A stretch of DNA of 54,951 bases from Synechococcales cyanobacterium bin31.maxbin.ball.101 (GCA_013298165.1 JAAFJU010000017.1:1-54951); one strand, 5' to 3'; positions 41,312-49,831 are shown, counted from the stretch's first letter. The notes: generated by a model not told the origin, from the sequence alone. Translations and numbers: made by a program.

Positions 41312-42709
41312 CTAAAATCGATAGGCCAGGAATGGAATCAGCATCTCAGCGCGAGTGACACCGCCATGGATCCCCACGATCGTCGATTGAAGATCCTCCG
41401 GTTTTGTCTCTCCCACATGTTGAAAACAAGACCAGCCATTCTGAGGAATTAAAATTAAGTCCCCGATCCGATCGCTCATCTGTTCTGTGGGTGGCTGTTC
41501 AGGTAATCCAAACAATCCCAAATGAATGGCTTTGTCTTTAGAAATGGCTAAGAATCGATCGTTCAAACGGGTCTGGATATAATCGATCGCGGCCTCTTCC
41601 TGTCCAGATTTAACATGTAAAAAACGGGCTTGCGATTCACCTGTTGCAGGACAATATAAGCATTTTGTTAAATCCGGATGGTGATTTAACCATAGGACTT
41701 TGTCTGGGTCGATCGATCGTTGACCATGATCGGCGACCAGGAGTAACACAATGTCCGATCGGCCTCGCAATGGCTCGAACAACTCCCGCTTCAATGCAAA
41801 ATCTAGTACAGCCACCTCCGCTCGGTAACAAGGACTCAGCGGTCCATACCGATGGGCAGCACTGTCTAACTGGGGAATGTATAAGTGCGTAAAACTTTTG
41901 GTTTTCTCTTGCGGGCTTGGGGCTTGAAGCCTGAGCAGCCGATCGCGAAGCTGGACCAATCCATCGGTTGGGGTTAGGTAGTTAATGTAGCCTTTTTTCC
42001 CCGCCTCCGCGCCGCCTGTGGTGAATCGACTGACGCTAGTGCCTTGAAAGTTTCGCCAGTTGACAATCCCGACATCGACCCCCGCTTGCTCCAAGGTCAA
42101 ATATAAATTTGGAACGGGAACAAAGGTGTCTGGATTGATTTGATCATCTGAATAGCGGGCTGAATTGGGTGCAACGCCGGGTGTCCACCGTAGGAAATTG
42201 ACAATTCCGCCGATTTCTCGGACGTAGGCGCGGGTTCCCATGATGCCATGTTGGGCAGGCGCATGGGCGGTGGCGGCGCTGGTGAGGGCCGTGGCGGTGG
42301 TGCTGGGAAAGACGGAGGTGGCGGGGATGAAAAAGGCTTGGGGACTACCGCAGGCGATCGCCAACCCAGGAGCATCACCGTCTGCCATCACGGTTTGGAG
42401 TTGGTCATACCCAAAGGCATCGACGATTAATAAAACCACATGGTTAATCTCGCCTTGGTTTTGCCAAGCGTCCCAAGCCTCGGTTACGGCTGAATTCCCC
42501 AACAGTGCCGGATTAAAGGGTGGCAAGGAAGAGTTTTGCATCTTGTCTGCATTCAACCAATGCATCGCTAAGGCAGGAACATTCGCCAGTCCTAAGCCAT
42601 CGTAGCTAGGCCCGATCGTCTCTGGTCCTAATGCACTGGGTAGAGATTGTTTTTTGAGTAATGCAGTCTCAGCAAGGGTGGTGTAGGGACGTTGCGCAAG
42701 GTTTGCCAT
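41312..42709 (-). CDS. Type I phosphodiesterase/alkaline phosphatase superfamily protein
   Basis: A 465-residue soluble enzyme of the PF01663 fold. Metal and nucleophile motifs appear in order: IVDAFGYDQL, VFPSTTATALTSAA (Thr or Ser nucleophile), YIPQLDSAAHRYGPLSP, VADHGQ and VGIHGGV. These are the binuclear zinc ligands of nucleotide pyrophosphatase/phosphodiesterases. Substrate unknown; no signal peptide. It lies 69 bases upstream of the Uma2 start. Confidence 0.85.
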   Translation of the reverse strand: MANLAQRPYTTLAETALLKKQSLPSALGPETIGPSYDGLGLANVPALAMHWLNADKMQNSSLPPFNPALLGNSAVTEAWDAWQNQGEINHVVLLIVDAFGYDQLQTVMADGDAPGLAIACGSPQAFFIPATSVFPSTTATALTSAATAHAPAQHGIMGTRAYVREIGGIVNFLRWTPGVAPNSARYSDDQINPDTFVPVPNLYLTLEQAGVDVGIVNWRNFQGTSVSRFTTGGAEAGKKGYINYLTPTDGLVQLRDRLLRLQAPSPQEKTKSFTHLYIPQLDSAAHRYGPLSPCYRAEVAVLDFALKRELFEPLRGRSDIVLLLVADHGQRSIDPDKVLWLNHHPDLTKCLYCPATGESQARFLHVKSGQEEAAIDYIQTRLNDRFLAISKDKAIHLGLFGLPEQPPTEQMSDRIGDLILIPQNGWSCFQHVGETKPEDLQSTIVGIHGGVTRAEMLIPFLAYRF

Positions 42710-42727
42710 TGGCGTTTTCCTGGGGGT

Positions 42728-42850
42728 GTCGATCGTTTGGTGAGCTTGATGGATTTGTTTTGAACTTTATTCAAACTCACCTTTGGCATTTTGAAAGGGT
42801 GCCAGATTGCGATGATCGAGATCCTAACGCCTCTCAGGTTATTTGTCTAT
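42728..42850 (-). pseudogene. Uma2 gene remnant with deleted middle
   Basis: The minus strand reads PFQNAKGEFE, a stop, then KQIHQAHQTID, closely matching residues near the end of the Uma2 protein at 40653-41243. Next to it, the sequence CATCGCAATCTGGCA and its surroundings match the region upstream of that gene (41246-41296). The middle of the gene is gone, so it is a deleted duplicate. Confidence 0.75.
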
Positions 42851-42856
42851 GGCGAT

Positions 42857-43978
42857 TTAAGGCCGCAGCAATCCAAACCCTTGAGATTGTTTCCAAGACT
42901 TGATCAGACCTGCGGGACTAAATAGCCATGGCTGATACCGCTGAGCGAGTCCGCCCAGGACCGCCGATAACCCTAATCCTGACAGCATCGCCAGCGGGAA
43001 ATGAATCATAAACTGATCCACCTTGAAGACCTTCAGCAGCAGAATCCGAACTGCAACCCAAGTCAGCATGTGTAAAATATAAATATGGAACGAAAACTCG
43101 CCTAACTTCTTTAGCCAAACCAGTTGACGTGCCTTTGCAAGACCATAAGAGAGGGCAGTCACAGCCAGAATTCCTAAGACCGCAAAAATGCATCTCAGCA
43201 CCCGTGGCATCGGTTGAGAAGCGGACAAGTCCGGTACCATCGCCATAAAACTCATGATATGAATTCCAAGGATGCCTAGCCCCAACAATCCATACTGATA
43301 AGACTTCAGTTGGTGTTTAGGCTCTAATAAATCCTTTGCAAAACAATGGCCTAAAACGAAGAAAAGTGTGAGTGATATGACAGAGCCAAGCAGCCCCAAT
43401 GAAAAATCAGAACCGACTTGAAATAGAACTGATAAACCCACGATCGCCCAAATCGAAAGATACTTCTTCAGCGCCAACACCAATAAACTACTCAAACAGA
43501 GGGCATACAAAAACCATAGGTGTGATTTAGGCTCAACGACCAGTTGATAGGGAATATCGCCCCAACTCATGCCATTACGGTTCGTCTTGTCTGCAGAAAG
43601 AACCATGACAACGCCATAAACAATCGACCAAATCAAGTAGGGATACATCAATGTGGCAATCTTTTTGCCCGCAAAACCCAATCGCTGACGATCGGTCTTC
43701 ACAGAGCGGTCTTTAAATAAGAGTCCTGATAAAAAGAAGAAGAGCGCCATGTGAAACGTGTAGATCGCTTGCACAGAGAGATCCAGCGCATATTTCGCTT
43801 CAATTGAGATTGTTTGCAATACACCCGCATTACTGAGACCACTGATGACGTGGCCGTAAACCACCAATATAATCCCAATTCCCTTGGCATAGTCTATCCA
43901 AGCAATTCTGCTGCGATCGTCATGCGTCCCGTCATGCAGATTTACAGACAAATCTAGGGGTCGAGTAGCAGTTGACAT
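42857..43978 (-). CDS. Acyltransferase-3-family membrane protein
   Basis: A 373-residue protein with about ten membrane helices and the fold-type start RIAWIDYAKGIGIILVVYGH, whose His is the likely catalytic residue. Then come YTFHMALFFFLSGLLFKDRS, LYALCLSSLLVLAL and GEFSFHIYILHMLT. Acyltransferase-3 proteins transfer acyl groups to sugars or peptides at the cell envelope. The N-terminal 25 residues are soluble. The neighbouring genes do not point to a glycan cluster. Confidence 0.85.
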   Translation of the reverse strand: MSTATRPLDLSVNLHDGTHDDRSRIAWIDYAKGIGIILVVYGHVISGLSNAGVLQTISIEAKYALDLSVQAIYTFHMALFFFLSGLLFKDRSVKTDRQRLGFAGKKIATLMYPYLIWSIVYGVVMVLSADKTNRNGMSWGDIPYQLVVEPKSHLWFLYALCLSSLLVLALKKYLSIWAIVGLSVLFQVGSDFSLGLLGSVISLTLFFVLGHCFAKDLLEPKHQLKSYQYGLLGLGILGIHIMSFMAMVPDLSASQPMPRVLRCIFAVLGILAVTALSYGLAKARQLVWLKKLGEFSFHIYILHMLTWVAVRILLLKVFKVDQFMIHFPLAMLSGLGLSAVLGGLAQRYQPWLFSPAGLIKSWKQSQGFGLLRP

Positions 43979-44115
43979 AGTCTCAGGAAGTAGGATGAAT
44001 TGACAGGACTACATCCTAGGAGAGATAGTATTTCGCTGTAGTAAACTTTGCTCTTGATTTGATGAAATTTATGTGAATATACTGAGATGTTTTGAGACTC
44101 CGATCGTCAAATTCT
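43979..44115. other. Gap between two minus-strand genes
   Basis: AT-rich, with no gene found. No T-run hairpin that I can trust. Confidence 0.5.
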
Positions 44116-45348
44116 CTACTGTTGCCACAGAATCGATAGGGCTTGCATTGCGCCGATGACGACGCCAAGGACGCCACCTAAGTTAACGATCGCTTGCAAT
44201 TCCGTCTGAATCAAATCATTAATCCCTGCTTCCATGTCTTCCGGGGGTGTCGCTACAACTCGATTGATAATCACTTGGTCGATTTGTAAAATGGGGATGG
44301 CTTCCATGACGATCGCTTCTAGGTCCCGTTCTAAATAGCGATCGAGGACGACGGCTAATTCATGACTCACGACATCTAATGATTCACCGACGGCATCCAG
44401 GCTTTTTAATCGAGTCAAAATCACCGAAGCGGCGCGATCCCATTTGACGGATGAACTGAGGTCTTGCATGAGTTCTGCGCCTCTTTCTCGGAGGTAGCTG
44501 CGGACGCTGTCGCCCATGGTGCTGCGGAGTTGGCGAATCGTAAAGACGGGGAAGTTTTGCAGCGACAGGTTTTGAAAGAGTTCCTGCAAGCGTTGGCGAA
44601 TGCGCAAGGAAACGATGAGTTCTGCGATCGTCCGATTGGCCGTTTCCTGTTCATCTAAACAAAATGTTCGCAATCCCACTAATGCGTTTCGGAGTCCGAA
44701 AATATTGGCGACGACCCAGTAGGTGCCGCTGGTTTTTTCGCGGAATCGATCGTCGATGATTTGGATGTTGCGATCGGTGAGGAAGTCTACTAGGGCGAGG
44801 CGGAGATTTTCGGGCGATAGAATGCTCTCTAGAAGCCAGACGGAGAGCTTTTCGGACTGTTCTGCATTCAATTGAAATTCTAATAGGACCCGATCGAAGA
44901 TTTGATTGAGTTGGTCTTCCAGAAAATCGTCGCGCTTTGCTAATGTTTGCAATAGCTTGGGTAATGATTCGCCGAATAGATCTTGCAATATGTTGGCGAG
45001 AACTTTGGAGGTGTTTTCGGTGCGTCCCGTTTTGATCTGGTCTAGGGCAAGGCGCAGAATCCAGAGAATGGCGGATTGGACGCGATCGACCTGCAAAACT
45101 CGCCGCGCGATGCCTTGAATCTCATCAGGGGTGAGGAGAGACCCCATGATGCTGTCGGCAATGCGTTTGGCTAATTTCCCTTGGTTGCGAGGGATGACGC
45201 CAGGGGTGAAGGGGAGTTGGTAGTTGCCGATAAACTTTGCCCGATAAGGCCGAAATAGCATACGGATGGCGATGTCGTTGGTGAAGTAGCCAATGATGCC
45301 TCCGACGATCGGCGGGGTTGCAAACAATATAATCTGTGACGTTTCCAC
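44116..45348 (-). CDS. DUF445 membrane protein
   Basis: A 410-residue protein with the DUF445 signature at the N-terminus: PPIVGGIIGYFTNDIAIRML, FRPYRAKFIGNYQLPFTPGV and IPRNQGKLAKRIADSI. It has one hydrophobic helix at each end (N-terminal and GGVLGVVIGAMQALSIL) and a long helical middle. Members are membrane-attached and of unknown function. It begins 24 bases after ubiE on the same strand and is probably in its operon. Confidence 0.88.
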   Translation of the reverse strand: METSQIILFATPPIVGGIIGYFTNDIAIRMLFRPYRAKFIGNYQLPFTPGVIPRNQGKLAKRIADSIMGSLLTPDEIQGIARRVLQVDRVQSAILWILRLALDQIKTGRTENTSKVLANILQDLFGESLPKLLQTLAKRDDFLEDQLNQIFDRVLLEFQLNAEQSEKLSVWLLESILSPENLRLALVDFLTDRNIQIIDDRFREKTSGTYWVVANIFGLRNALVGLRTFCLDEQETANRTIAELIVSLRIRQRLQELFQNLSLQNFPVFTIRQLRSTMGDSVRSYLRERGAELMQDLSSSVKWDRAASVILTRLKSLDAVGESLDVVSHELAVVLDRYLERDLEAIVMEAIPILQIDQVIINRVVATPPEDMEAGINDLIQTELQAIVNLGGVLGVVIGAMQALSILWQQ

Positions 45349-45372
45349 TGCGGTTTCTCTTATGCTGGAGTT

Positions 45373-46071
45373 TTAGGTTGAAGGTTTCGTCAAAACCAGC
45401 ACTCCCATAGTACCGCCTGCGATCGGATAATGCGTTGCTTTGGCAAATCCGGCGTTGAGGGCGAGTTTGACCTGTTCTGGTCCGGTGGGGAAGCGATCGA
45501 GGCTGGGTGCAATATAGGCATATTCCTCGACAAATCCAAGGCGGGCGGCGGCGGGGACGACTTGGTTATCTAGGTACCACTGCTGGAAGCGCCGAATCAG
45601 TGGGTTTTCGGGGCGGTGCATGTCGAGGATGGCGGCTTTTTTGCCCGGTTTCAAGACACGGTGCATTTCTTGGAAGGCTTTGGGGATGTCCACGACGTTT
45701 CGCAGGCCGTAGCTCATGGTGATGCAGTCGATGTGATCGTCGGGAAGGGGCAGGGCGAGGGCGTCGCCGGGGATCCATTGGATGTTGGATTTATTCAGGT
45801 TGCGCTGCCATGCGAAGTCCAGCATTTCTTCGGCGAAGTCGAGTCCGATGACGGTGCCATCGGGTCCGACGCGATCGCTGAGCTGAGCTGCAACATCGCC
45901 ACTGCCGCAGCAGATGTCGAGGGCACGATCGCCTTTTTGGGGTTCGGCCCATTTGACGGCCATGAGTTTCCAGGCTTTGTGTTGGCCGAGGCTGAGGGTG
46001 TTGTTGAGGTCGTCGTAGACGGGGGCGATGCGATCGAAGAGCGATCGGACTTCGGTGGATTGGGATTGCAT
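45373..46071 (-). CDS. ubiE: Demethylquinone C-methyltransferase (MenG/UbiE)
   Basis: A 232-residue SAM-dependent enzyme. RALDICCGSGDVAAQLSDRV is motif I, and NVVDIPKAFQEMHRVLKPGK is the post-core segment. In cyanobacteria the enzyme makes the final methyl transfer in phylloquinone synthesis (menG) and perhaps plastoquinone-like quinols. I chose the ATG at 46071 because the extra upstream codons come from a GGATTTT repeat. It lies 51 bases after the FHA-PBP gene and is likely co-transcribed with it. Confidence 0.9.
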   Translation of the reverse strand: MQSQSTEVRSLFDRIAPVYDDLNNTLSLGQHKAWKLMAVKWAEPQKGDRALDICCGSGDVAAQLSDRVGPDGTVIGLDFAEEMLDFAWQRNLNKSNIQWIPGDALALPLPDDHIDCITMSYGLRNVVDIPKAFQEMHRVLKPGKKAAILDMHRPENPLIRRFQQWYLDNQVVPAAARLGFVEEYAYIAPSLDRFPTGPEQVKLALNAGFAKATHYPIAGGTMGVLVLTKPST

Positions 46072-46106
46072 GGATTTTGGATTTTGGATTTTGGATTTTG
46101 GATTTT
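46072..46106. repeat. Five perfect copies of the heptamer GGATTTT
   Basis: Five head-to-tail copies of GGATTTT end immediately before the ubiE ATG (in the minus reading, AAAATCC repeated). Short tandem heptamer repeats of this kind are known in cyanobacteria. Copy number could alter the spacing to the start. Confidence 0.9.
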
Positions 46107-46122
46107 CCACGCGGGCTGGTGG

Positions 46123-48390
46123 TTAGCGGAGGGCTTGGCGCATGTAGTCGCCCCAGAGTTGGGCGGCTTCGGCGCTGCTGTTGCCTGTGGGATCGTTGTT
46201 GTCGTTGCCGAGCCAGATTCCGGTGACGATCTTGCGACTCGGGACATAGCCGATAAACCAGAGATCGACGCCGCTATTGGTGGTTCCGGTTTTGCCTGCT
46301 TCGCCGAGGCCGATCGACGCAGCCCGTCCGGTTCCACCTCGGACGACGCCTTGGAGCATTGAGGTCATTTGGTTGGCGATTTCGGGTTTAAGGACGACGG
46401 TGGCTTCTTCGGGATCTTGGCGTGGGTAGATGACGCGACAGGTTTCAACCTGCTTGGGATTTTTGCAGTCGCCGCTGTCGATGATGCGTGTGATGGTGCG
46501 CGATCGGGTTTTCACTCCAGAGTTTGCCAAGATGCCAAACGCTGAGGTCATTTCTAAAACCGTGGTTTCACTTTGGCCCAAAACCAGACCCGGTACGGCG
46601 TTGAGTTTGGTGGTGATGCCCATGCGTTTGGCGGTTTCGACGACGCGATCGAGTCCGACTTCTTGGGCGACCCGCAGGGCTACAGGGTTGTAGGAGTTGA
46701 CGATCGCGCTTTGCATATCCACGGTGCCGCCGCCACTGCAACTGCCGAAGTCCTGACCGTCCCAGCTAAAAGGCGCGCAGGAGTAACTTGATCCAGGCGA
46801 TGCACCCTGTTCTAGCGCCGCAGTGTAAGCAAAGATTTTAAAGGTAGAACCTGGTTGACGAGCGGCTTGGGTGGCGCGATTGAATTGGCTTTCTTTGTAG
46901 TCGTAGCCGCCGACGAGGGCGAGGATTTCGCCGCTGCCCGCTTCTAGGGTGACGATCGCCCCTTGAGAATAGCCACCTGCGCCGCCCCGAGAGGCGATCG
47001 CGGTTTCGAGAGACTTCTCTGCTTGACGCTGCATTTTGGGGTCCATGGCGGTGGTGACGATGAAGTTGCCTTCTGCTGCAACGTCTTTGCCGAGGAGTTC
47101 ACCAATTTCATCTAGCACTCGGCTGTAGTAGTAAGGGGCGATCGTGCTGGAGATGGTTTTGCGGGCTTCGGGGCTGATTTCGAGGCGCGATCGTCTAGCG
47201 CGGCTGGCTTCTTCCGGAGTGACCATGCCGTACTCGGCCATGCGTTCTAGAACCCGGTTGCGGTATTCGACGGCGGTGTCGTAGTCCCGGACGGGGTTGA
47301 AGGCGTTGGGGGCGGGGAGGATTCCGGCGAGGGTGGCGGATTCGTTGAGATCTAACTCCTTAGCAGATTTTGCAAAGTAAAACTGGGCGGCGTCTTCAAA
47401 GCCAAAGTTCCCAAACCCCAAATACACCCGACTTAAATACAGTCGCAGCAGTTCGTCTTTGCTGTAGGTCGCTTCGAGCTTAAGGGCGACCATGGCTTCT
47501 TTGAATTTCCGTCCGGCGGAGTCTTCGCTGCCGACGTACGATCGCAGCAGGTTCCGAGCGAGTTGTTGCGTTACGGTGCTGGCTCCTTCTTTGATGCCGC
47601 CGCTGCGGAGGTTGGTGACGAGTGCTCTGGTGGTCCCCAGCGGATCGACGCCGATATGCCAGTTGAACCGAATGTCTTCTGATGCTAGGACGGCTTTGGG
47701 GAGGTAGGGTGAGACTAGCGCCAGGGATTTGACATCGACGTGGCTGCGGTTGACGGGGACGGGGACGAGGGGAGTTTCACCGTCGCGGGCGTAGACGATC
47801 GTGGGACCTTGGACGGTGTTAGGGATGGGGTAGACGGAGAATTGGGTCCATTGGTAGGCGATCGTGGCGGCGGCCAGGGTGGAGATGCCTGCGAGTCCGT
47901 AGACACCCATGCGTAAGACTCGCAGGTACCAGGCGGGGGGATCGTAGTATTCGACTTGGACGGAGCCATCGAGGTCGGTGGGGGCGAGGTTGAGGATATC
48001 GCCATGGTAGAGGACGCTGGTTTTCAGCCGTTTTTTGCCTTTGTAGATGCCGTTGGTGGAGTTTTCGTCCCGCATGACGAAGCGCTGTCTGGCGGGGATG
48101 ATGCCGAGGATTTTGCGGGGTTTTCGATCGCGGCTGACGGTGGCGTGGGTGGTGCTGACGACGGGGTTGCGGATGACGATGTCGGAGGTGCTGGAGCTGC
48201 GTCCGAGGGTAAACTTTTCGCCTAACAGCGGGTAGACCTGGGGCTGGGCATCGTCAGGACCTTGGATCCGGAGTTCGGGGACGCGGGCATTTTCTTTGAG
48301 TTTGATTTTGGCAAATTGGATGCGATCGGCCCCTTTTTGCATCAGTTGGGTGAGGATGGTTTTGGGTTTGTTGGGTTGGGGCGAGTTCAT
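46123..48390 (-). CDS. FHA-domain class A penicillin-binding protein
   Basis: A 755-residue bifunctional peptidoglycan synthase with an N-terminal FHA domain. FHA (residues about 40-150): FTLGRSSSTSDIVIRNPVVS, STTHATVSRD and ENSTNGIYKGKK. A membrane helix is near 158-178. The transglycosylase has SEDIRFNWHIGVDPLGT and EGASTVTQQLARN. The transpeptidase has PGSTFK with Ser515, S-Y-N at 566-568, and K-T-G-T at 700. FHA reads phospho-threonine, so polymer synthesis may be tuned by a Ser/Thr kinase. A partial kinase gene lies at the right edge of the window. Upstream of ubiE and on the same strand. Confidence 0.93.
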   Translation of the reverse strand: MNSPQPNKPKTILTQLMQKGADRIQFAKIKLKENARVPELRIQGPDDAQPQVYPLLGEKFTLGRSSSTSDIVIRNPVVSTTHATVSRDRKPRKILGIIPARQRFVMRDENSTNGIYKGKKRLKTSVLYHGDILNLAPTDLDGSVQVEYYDPPAWYLRVLRMGVYGLAGISTLAAATIAYQWTQFSVYPIPNTVQGPTIVYARDGETPLVPVPVNRSHVDVKSLALVSPYLPKAVLASEDIRFNWHIGVDPLGTTRALVTNLRSGGIKEGASTVTQQLARNLLRSYVGSEDSAGRKFKEAMVALKLEATYSKDELLRLYLSRVYLGFGNFGFEDAAQFYFAKSAKELDLNESATLAGILPAPNAFNPVRDYDTAVEYRNRVLERMAEYGMVTPEEASRARRSRLEISPEARKTISSTIAPYYYSRVLDEIGELLGKDVAAEGNFIVTTAMDPKMQRQAEKSLETAIASRGGAGGYSQGAIVTLEAGSGEILALVGGYDYKESQFNRATQAARQPGSTFKIFAYTAALEQGASPGSSYSCAPFSWDGQDFGSCSGGGTVDMQSAIVNSYNPVALRVAQEVGLDRVVETAKRMGITTKLNAVPGLVLGQSETTVLEMTSAFGILANSGVKTRSRTITRIIDSGDCKNPKQVETCRVIYPRQDPEEATVVLKPEIANQMTSMLQGVVRGGTGRAASIGLGEAGKTGTTNSGVDLWFIGYVPSRKIVTGIWLGNDNNDPTGNSSAEAAQLWGDYMRQALR

Positions 48391-48429
48391 GATGGTAGGG
48401 GCGATCGACTTTTAAGACCCTATTTTAGC

Positions 48430-48459
48430 TTGATGGGTGGGATGCTTGACATTATAATT
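48430..48459 (+). promoter_or_regulatory. Candidate promoter for the 90-residue protein
   Basis: TTGATG at 48430-48435, 18-base gap, TATAAT at 48454-48459; the ATG follows 29 bases later and AAGGAG sits just ahead of it. A TTGACA at 48446 is too close to the TATAAT to pair with it. Confidence 0.45.
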
Positions 48460-48488
48460 AAGCTAATGAAAGGTAAGGAGAATGTACG

Positions 48489-48761
48489 ATGCAAAAATTA
48501 CACCTTCCTAAAGAAGACGTTGCTCGTCGAGGTCGGGACCTTTATGAAACGCAGGTTCGATCGCAGGTTGAGACTGACTATGTGGGTCAAGTAGTTGCGA
48601 TCGATGTGGAAACGGGAGAGTTTGCGATCGGTGAGAATAGTTTGAATGCCTCGGATATTCTTTTGACACGTTTACCGGATGCCCAAATTTGGTTTGTGCG
48701 CGTGGGACATCGAGCGGTTCATCGCATTGGTTATGCAGGGTCGATGATGGTGCTCGGTTGA
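48489..48761 (+). CDS. Small conserved protein before a retropepsin remnant
   Basis: A 90-residue soluble protein (QVETDYVGQVVAIDVETGEF, IWFVRVGHRAVHRIGYAGSM). It is of a type frequent in cyanobacteria, encoded just ahead of clan AA aspartic proteases, and the remnant at 48760-48873 is of that kind. The GHRAVHRIG end is conserved in the family. AAGGAG is the ribosome binding site. The function is unknown; the pairing suggests a two-gene unit that lost its second member. Confidence 0.65.
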   Translation: MQKLHLPKEDVARRGRDLYETQVRSQVETDYVGQVVAIDVETGEFAIGENSLNASDILLTRLPDAQIWFVRVGHRAVHRIGYAGSMMVLG

Positions 48762-48873
48762 AATCAATGCTTGTGATTCAGGGACGTTGATTGGGATGGG
48801 GTTGTTGGATGGATGGAAGCTGGAGATTGAGGGAAAGGCTGGGGGTGATGTCCGAATTACGGCTCTTGAATAA
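48760..48873 (+). pseudogene. C-terminal remnant of a clan AA aspartic protease
   Basis: The plus frame reads SGTLIGMGLLDGWKLEIEGK, then AGGDVRITALE and TAA. This is the LIGM-LL-G closing segment of cyanobacterial retropepsin-like proteases. The active D-T/S-G and flap are absent. The remnant begins right after the stop of the 90-residue protein gene. Confidence 0.6.
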
Positions 48874-48929
48874 CGATCAATCGTCCCTTAATTTTCGCAA
48901 TTCGCAATTCTTCGTTTTCCCGCTAAGCC

Positions 48930-48962
48930 CGATCCCCCTAAATCCCCCTTGGTAAGGGGGAC
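48930..48962. repeat. Dispersed GATCCCCCTA-type repeat
   Basis: GATCCCCCTAAATCCCCCTT with GGTAAGGGGGAC; the CCCCCTT/AAGGGGG stem is plain. Same family as 13019-13047. Confidence 0.75.
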
Positions 48963-49021
48963 TTTGAGATAGAGAGAAATATTGACTTCGAAATTTGCCC
49001 TTCCCCATTCTCCATTCTCTT

Positions 49022-49053
49022 GTTCCCCCTTTTACAAGGGGGCTAGGGGGATC
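49022..49053. repeat. Inverted copy of the GATCCCCCTA-type repeat
   Basis: GTTCCCCCTTTTACAAGGGG, ending GCTAGGGGGATC, is the opposite orientation of the copy at 48930-48962. The 59 bases between them make a large inverted pair. The repeat provides the last codons of the NACHT-tail remnant. Confidence 0.75.
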
Positions 49054-49250
49054 TCCGCCAGGGGTAAGAGCAATGGATCTTCGATGTGCTGGAGGATTTG
49101 GCGATTTGCATAGCATTCGCTCTTTAAGCAATCGACGAGAAGTTTGTTTGAATCATAGTATTTCTGAAGGAGTTCCTTTTGTGATTCGCTGAATTGCCAA
49201 TCATGACCGATATTTCGATGTTCCAGTATTACGAGCCAGCCATCCAAACT
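49032..49250 (-). pseudogene. C-terminal fragment of a NACHT-type protein
   Basis: The minus strand reads HRNIGHDWQFSESQKELLQK, then YYDSNKLLVDCLKSECYANR and HIEDPLLLPLAEI. This is the closing segment of many cyanobacterial NACHT proteins, but no NACHT core precedes it. It follows directly on the nuclease-like gene and overlaps its end. There is a match to the remnant at 20041-20262 with better preservation (one continuous frame). The end of the frame has been replaced by a palindromic repeat. Confidence 0.65.
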
Positions 49251-49831
49251 AAATAGGCCAAAATCTGACCCACAGGCATCACAGGATAATCCGTCACATC
49301 GATCGTCAATTCCTGGCCCATTAAACGCATAAATCGCCACTGCGTTCCACTACTGACTGCGCCATAGATCATTTCGATCGGCTGTCCCTTCATCGCATTA
49401 AACCGCTGTGCTGCAACCATCTCCGCCGCACATTGTCCCAATCCCAATCTCAAATCCGCTTTTTTTGCCTCAACTAACGTGAACACAGGCGCTTCAATTT
49501 CAATGAGTGCAGGCGAGCGACTGAGCAGAAAATCACAGACCCCATTCAGTCCGACCGATTCATCGACCGTGAACTCTTCCCCAGAAAAGAAGCCGATCGA
49601 CTGTTTCAAGATTTGTCGCACTTCAATCAAAATAGGGGTAATTAAAAGTTCCGATCGAACCTTTTCACTCCCAGTCGCCGTCGCGATCGGCATCCCAAAC
49701 GCCAAATACTGCTGCAACATCTGTGATGGCTCTAACGACGACAACTCAGGCAAAAATCTCACGCCTTCCCGCGTCGTAATTCCAAAGGCTTCTTTGACAC
49801 TCGCTAGACTTTTGAATTGGCTATAGGACAT
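49229..49831 (-). CDS. PD-(D/E)XK-like protein
   Basis: A 200-residue protein related to 22155-22763: GVCDFLLSRSPALIEIEAPV, FTLVEAKKADLRLGLGQCAA and YGAVSSGTQWRFMRLM have the D...E-x-K and G-Q-C motifs. The family is a stand-alone cyanobacterial nuclease-like group. The N-terminal helical part differs from the other copy. It appears intact. The tail of a NACHT-type protein lies directly downstream. Confidence 0.7.
   Translation of the reverse strand: MSYSQFKSLASVKEAFGITTREGVRFLPELSSLEPSQMLQQYLAFGMPIATATGSEKVRSELLITPILIEVRQILKQSIGFFSGEEFTVDESVGLNGVCDFLLSRSPALIEIEAPVFTLVEAKKADLRLGLGQCAAEMVAAQRFNAMKGQPIEMIYGAVSSGTQWRFMRLMGQELTIDVTDYPVMPVGQILAYLVWMAGS

Noticed and set aside
45616-46362. Plus-strand open frame of 248 codons across ubiE and FHA-PBP
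   Set aside because: It overlaps two well-recognised minus-strand genes and has no family-like features.
48446-48451. TTGACA box as the -35 of the 90-residue gene
   Set aside because: It lies 2 bases from the TATAAT, so it cannot pair with it, and no box is found 17 bases downstream.
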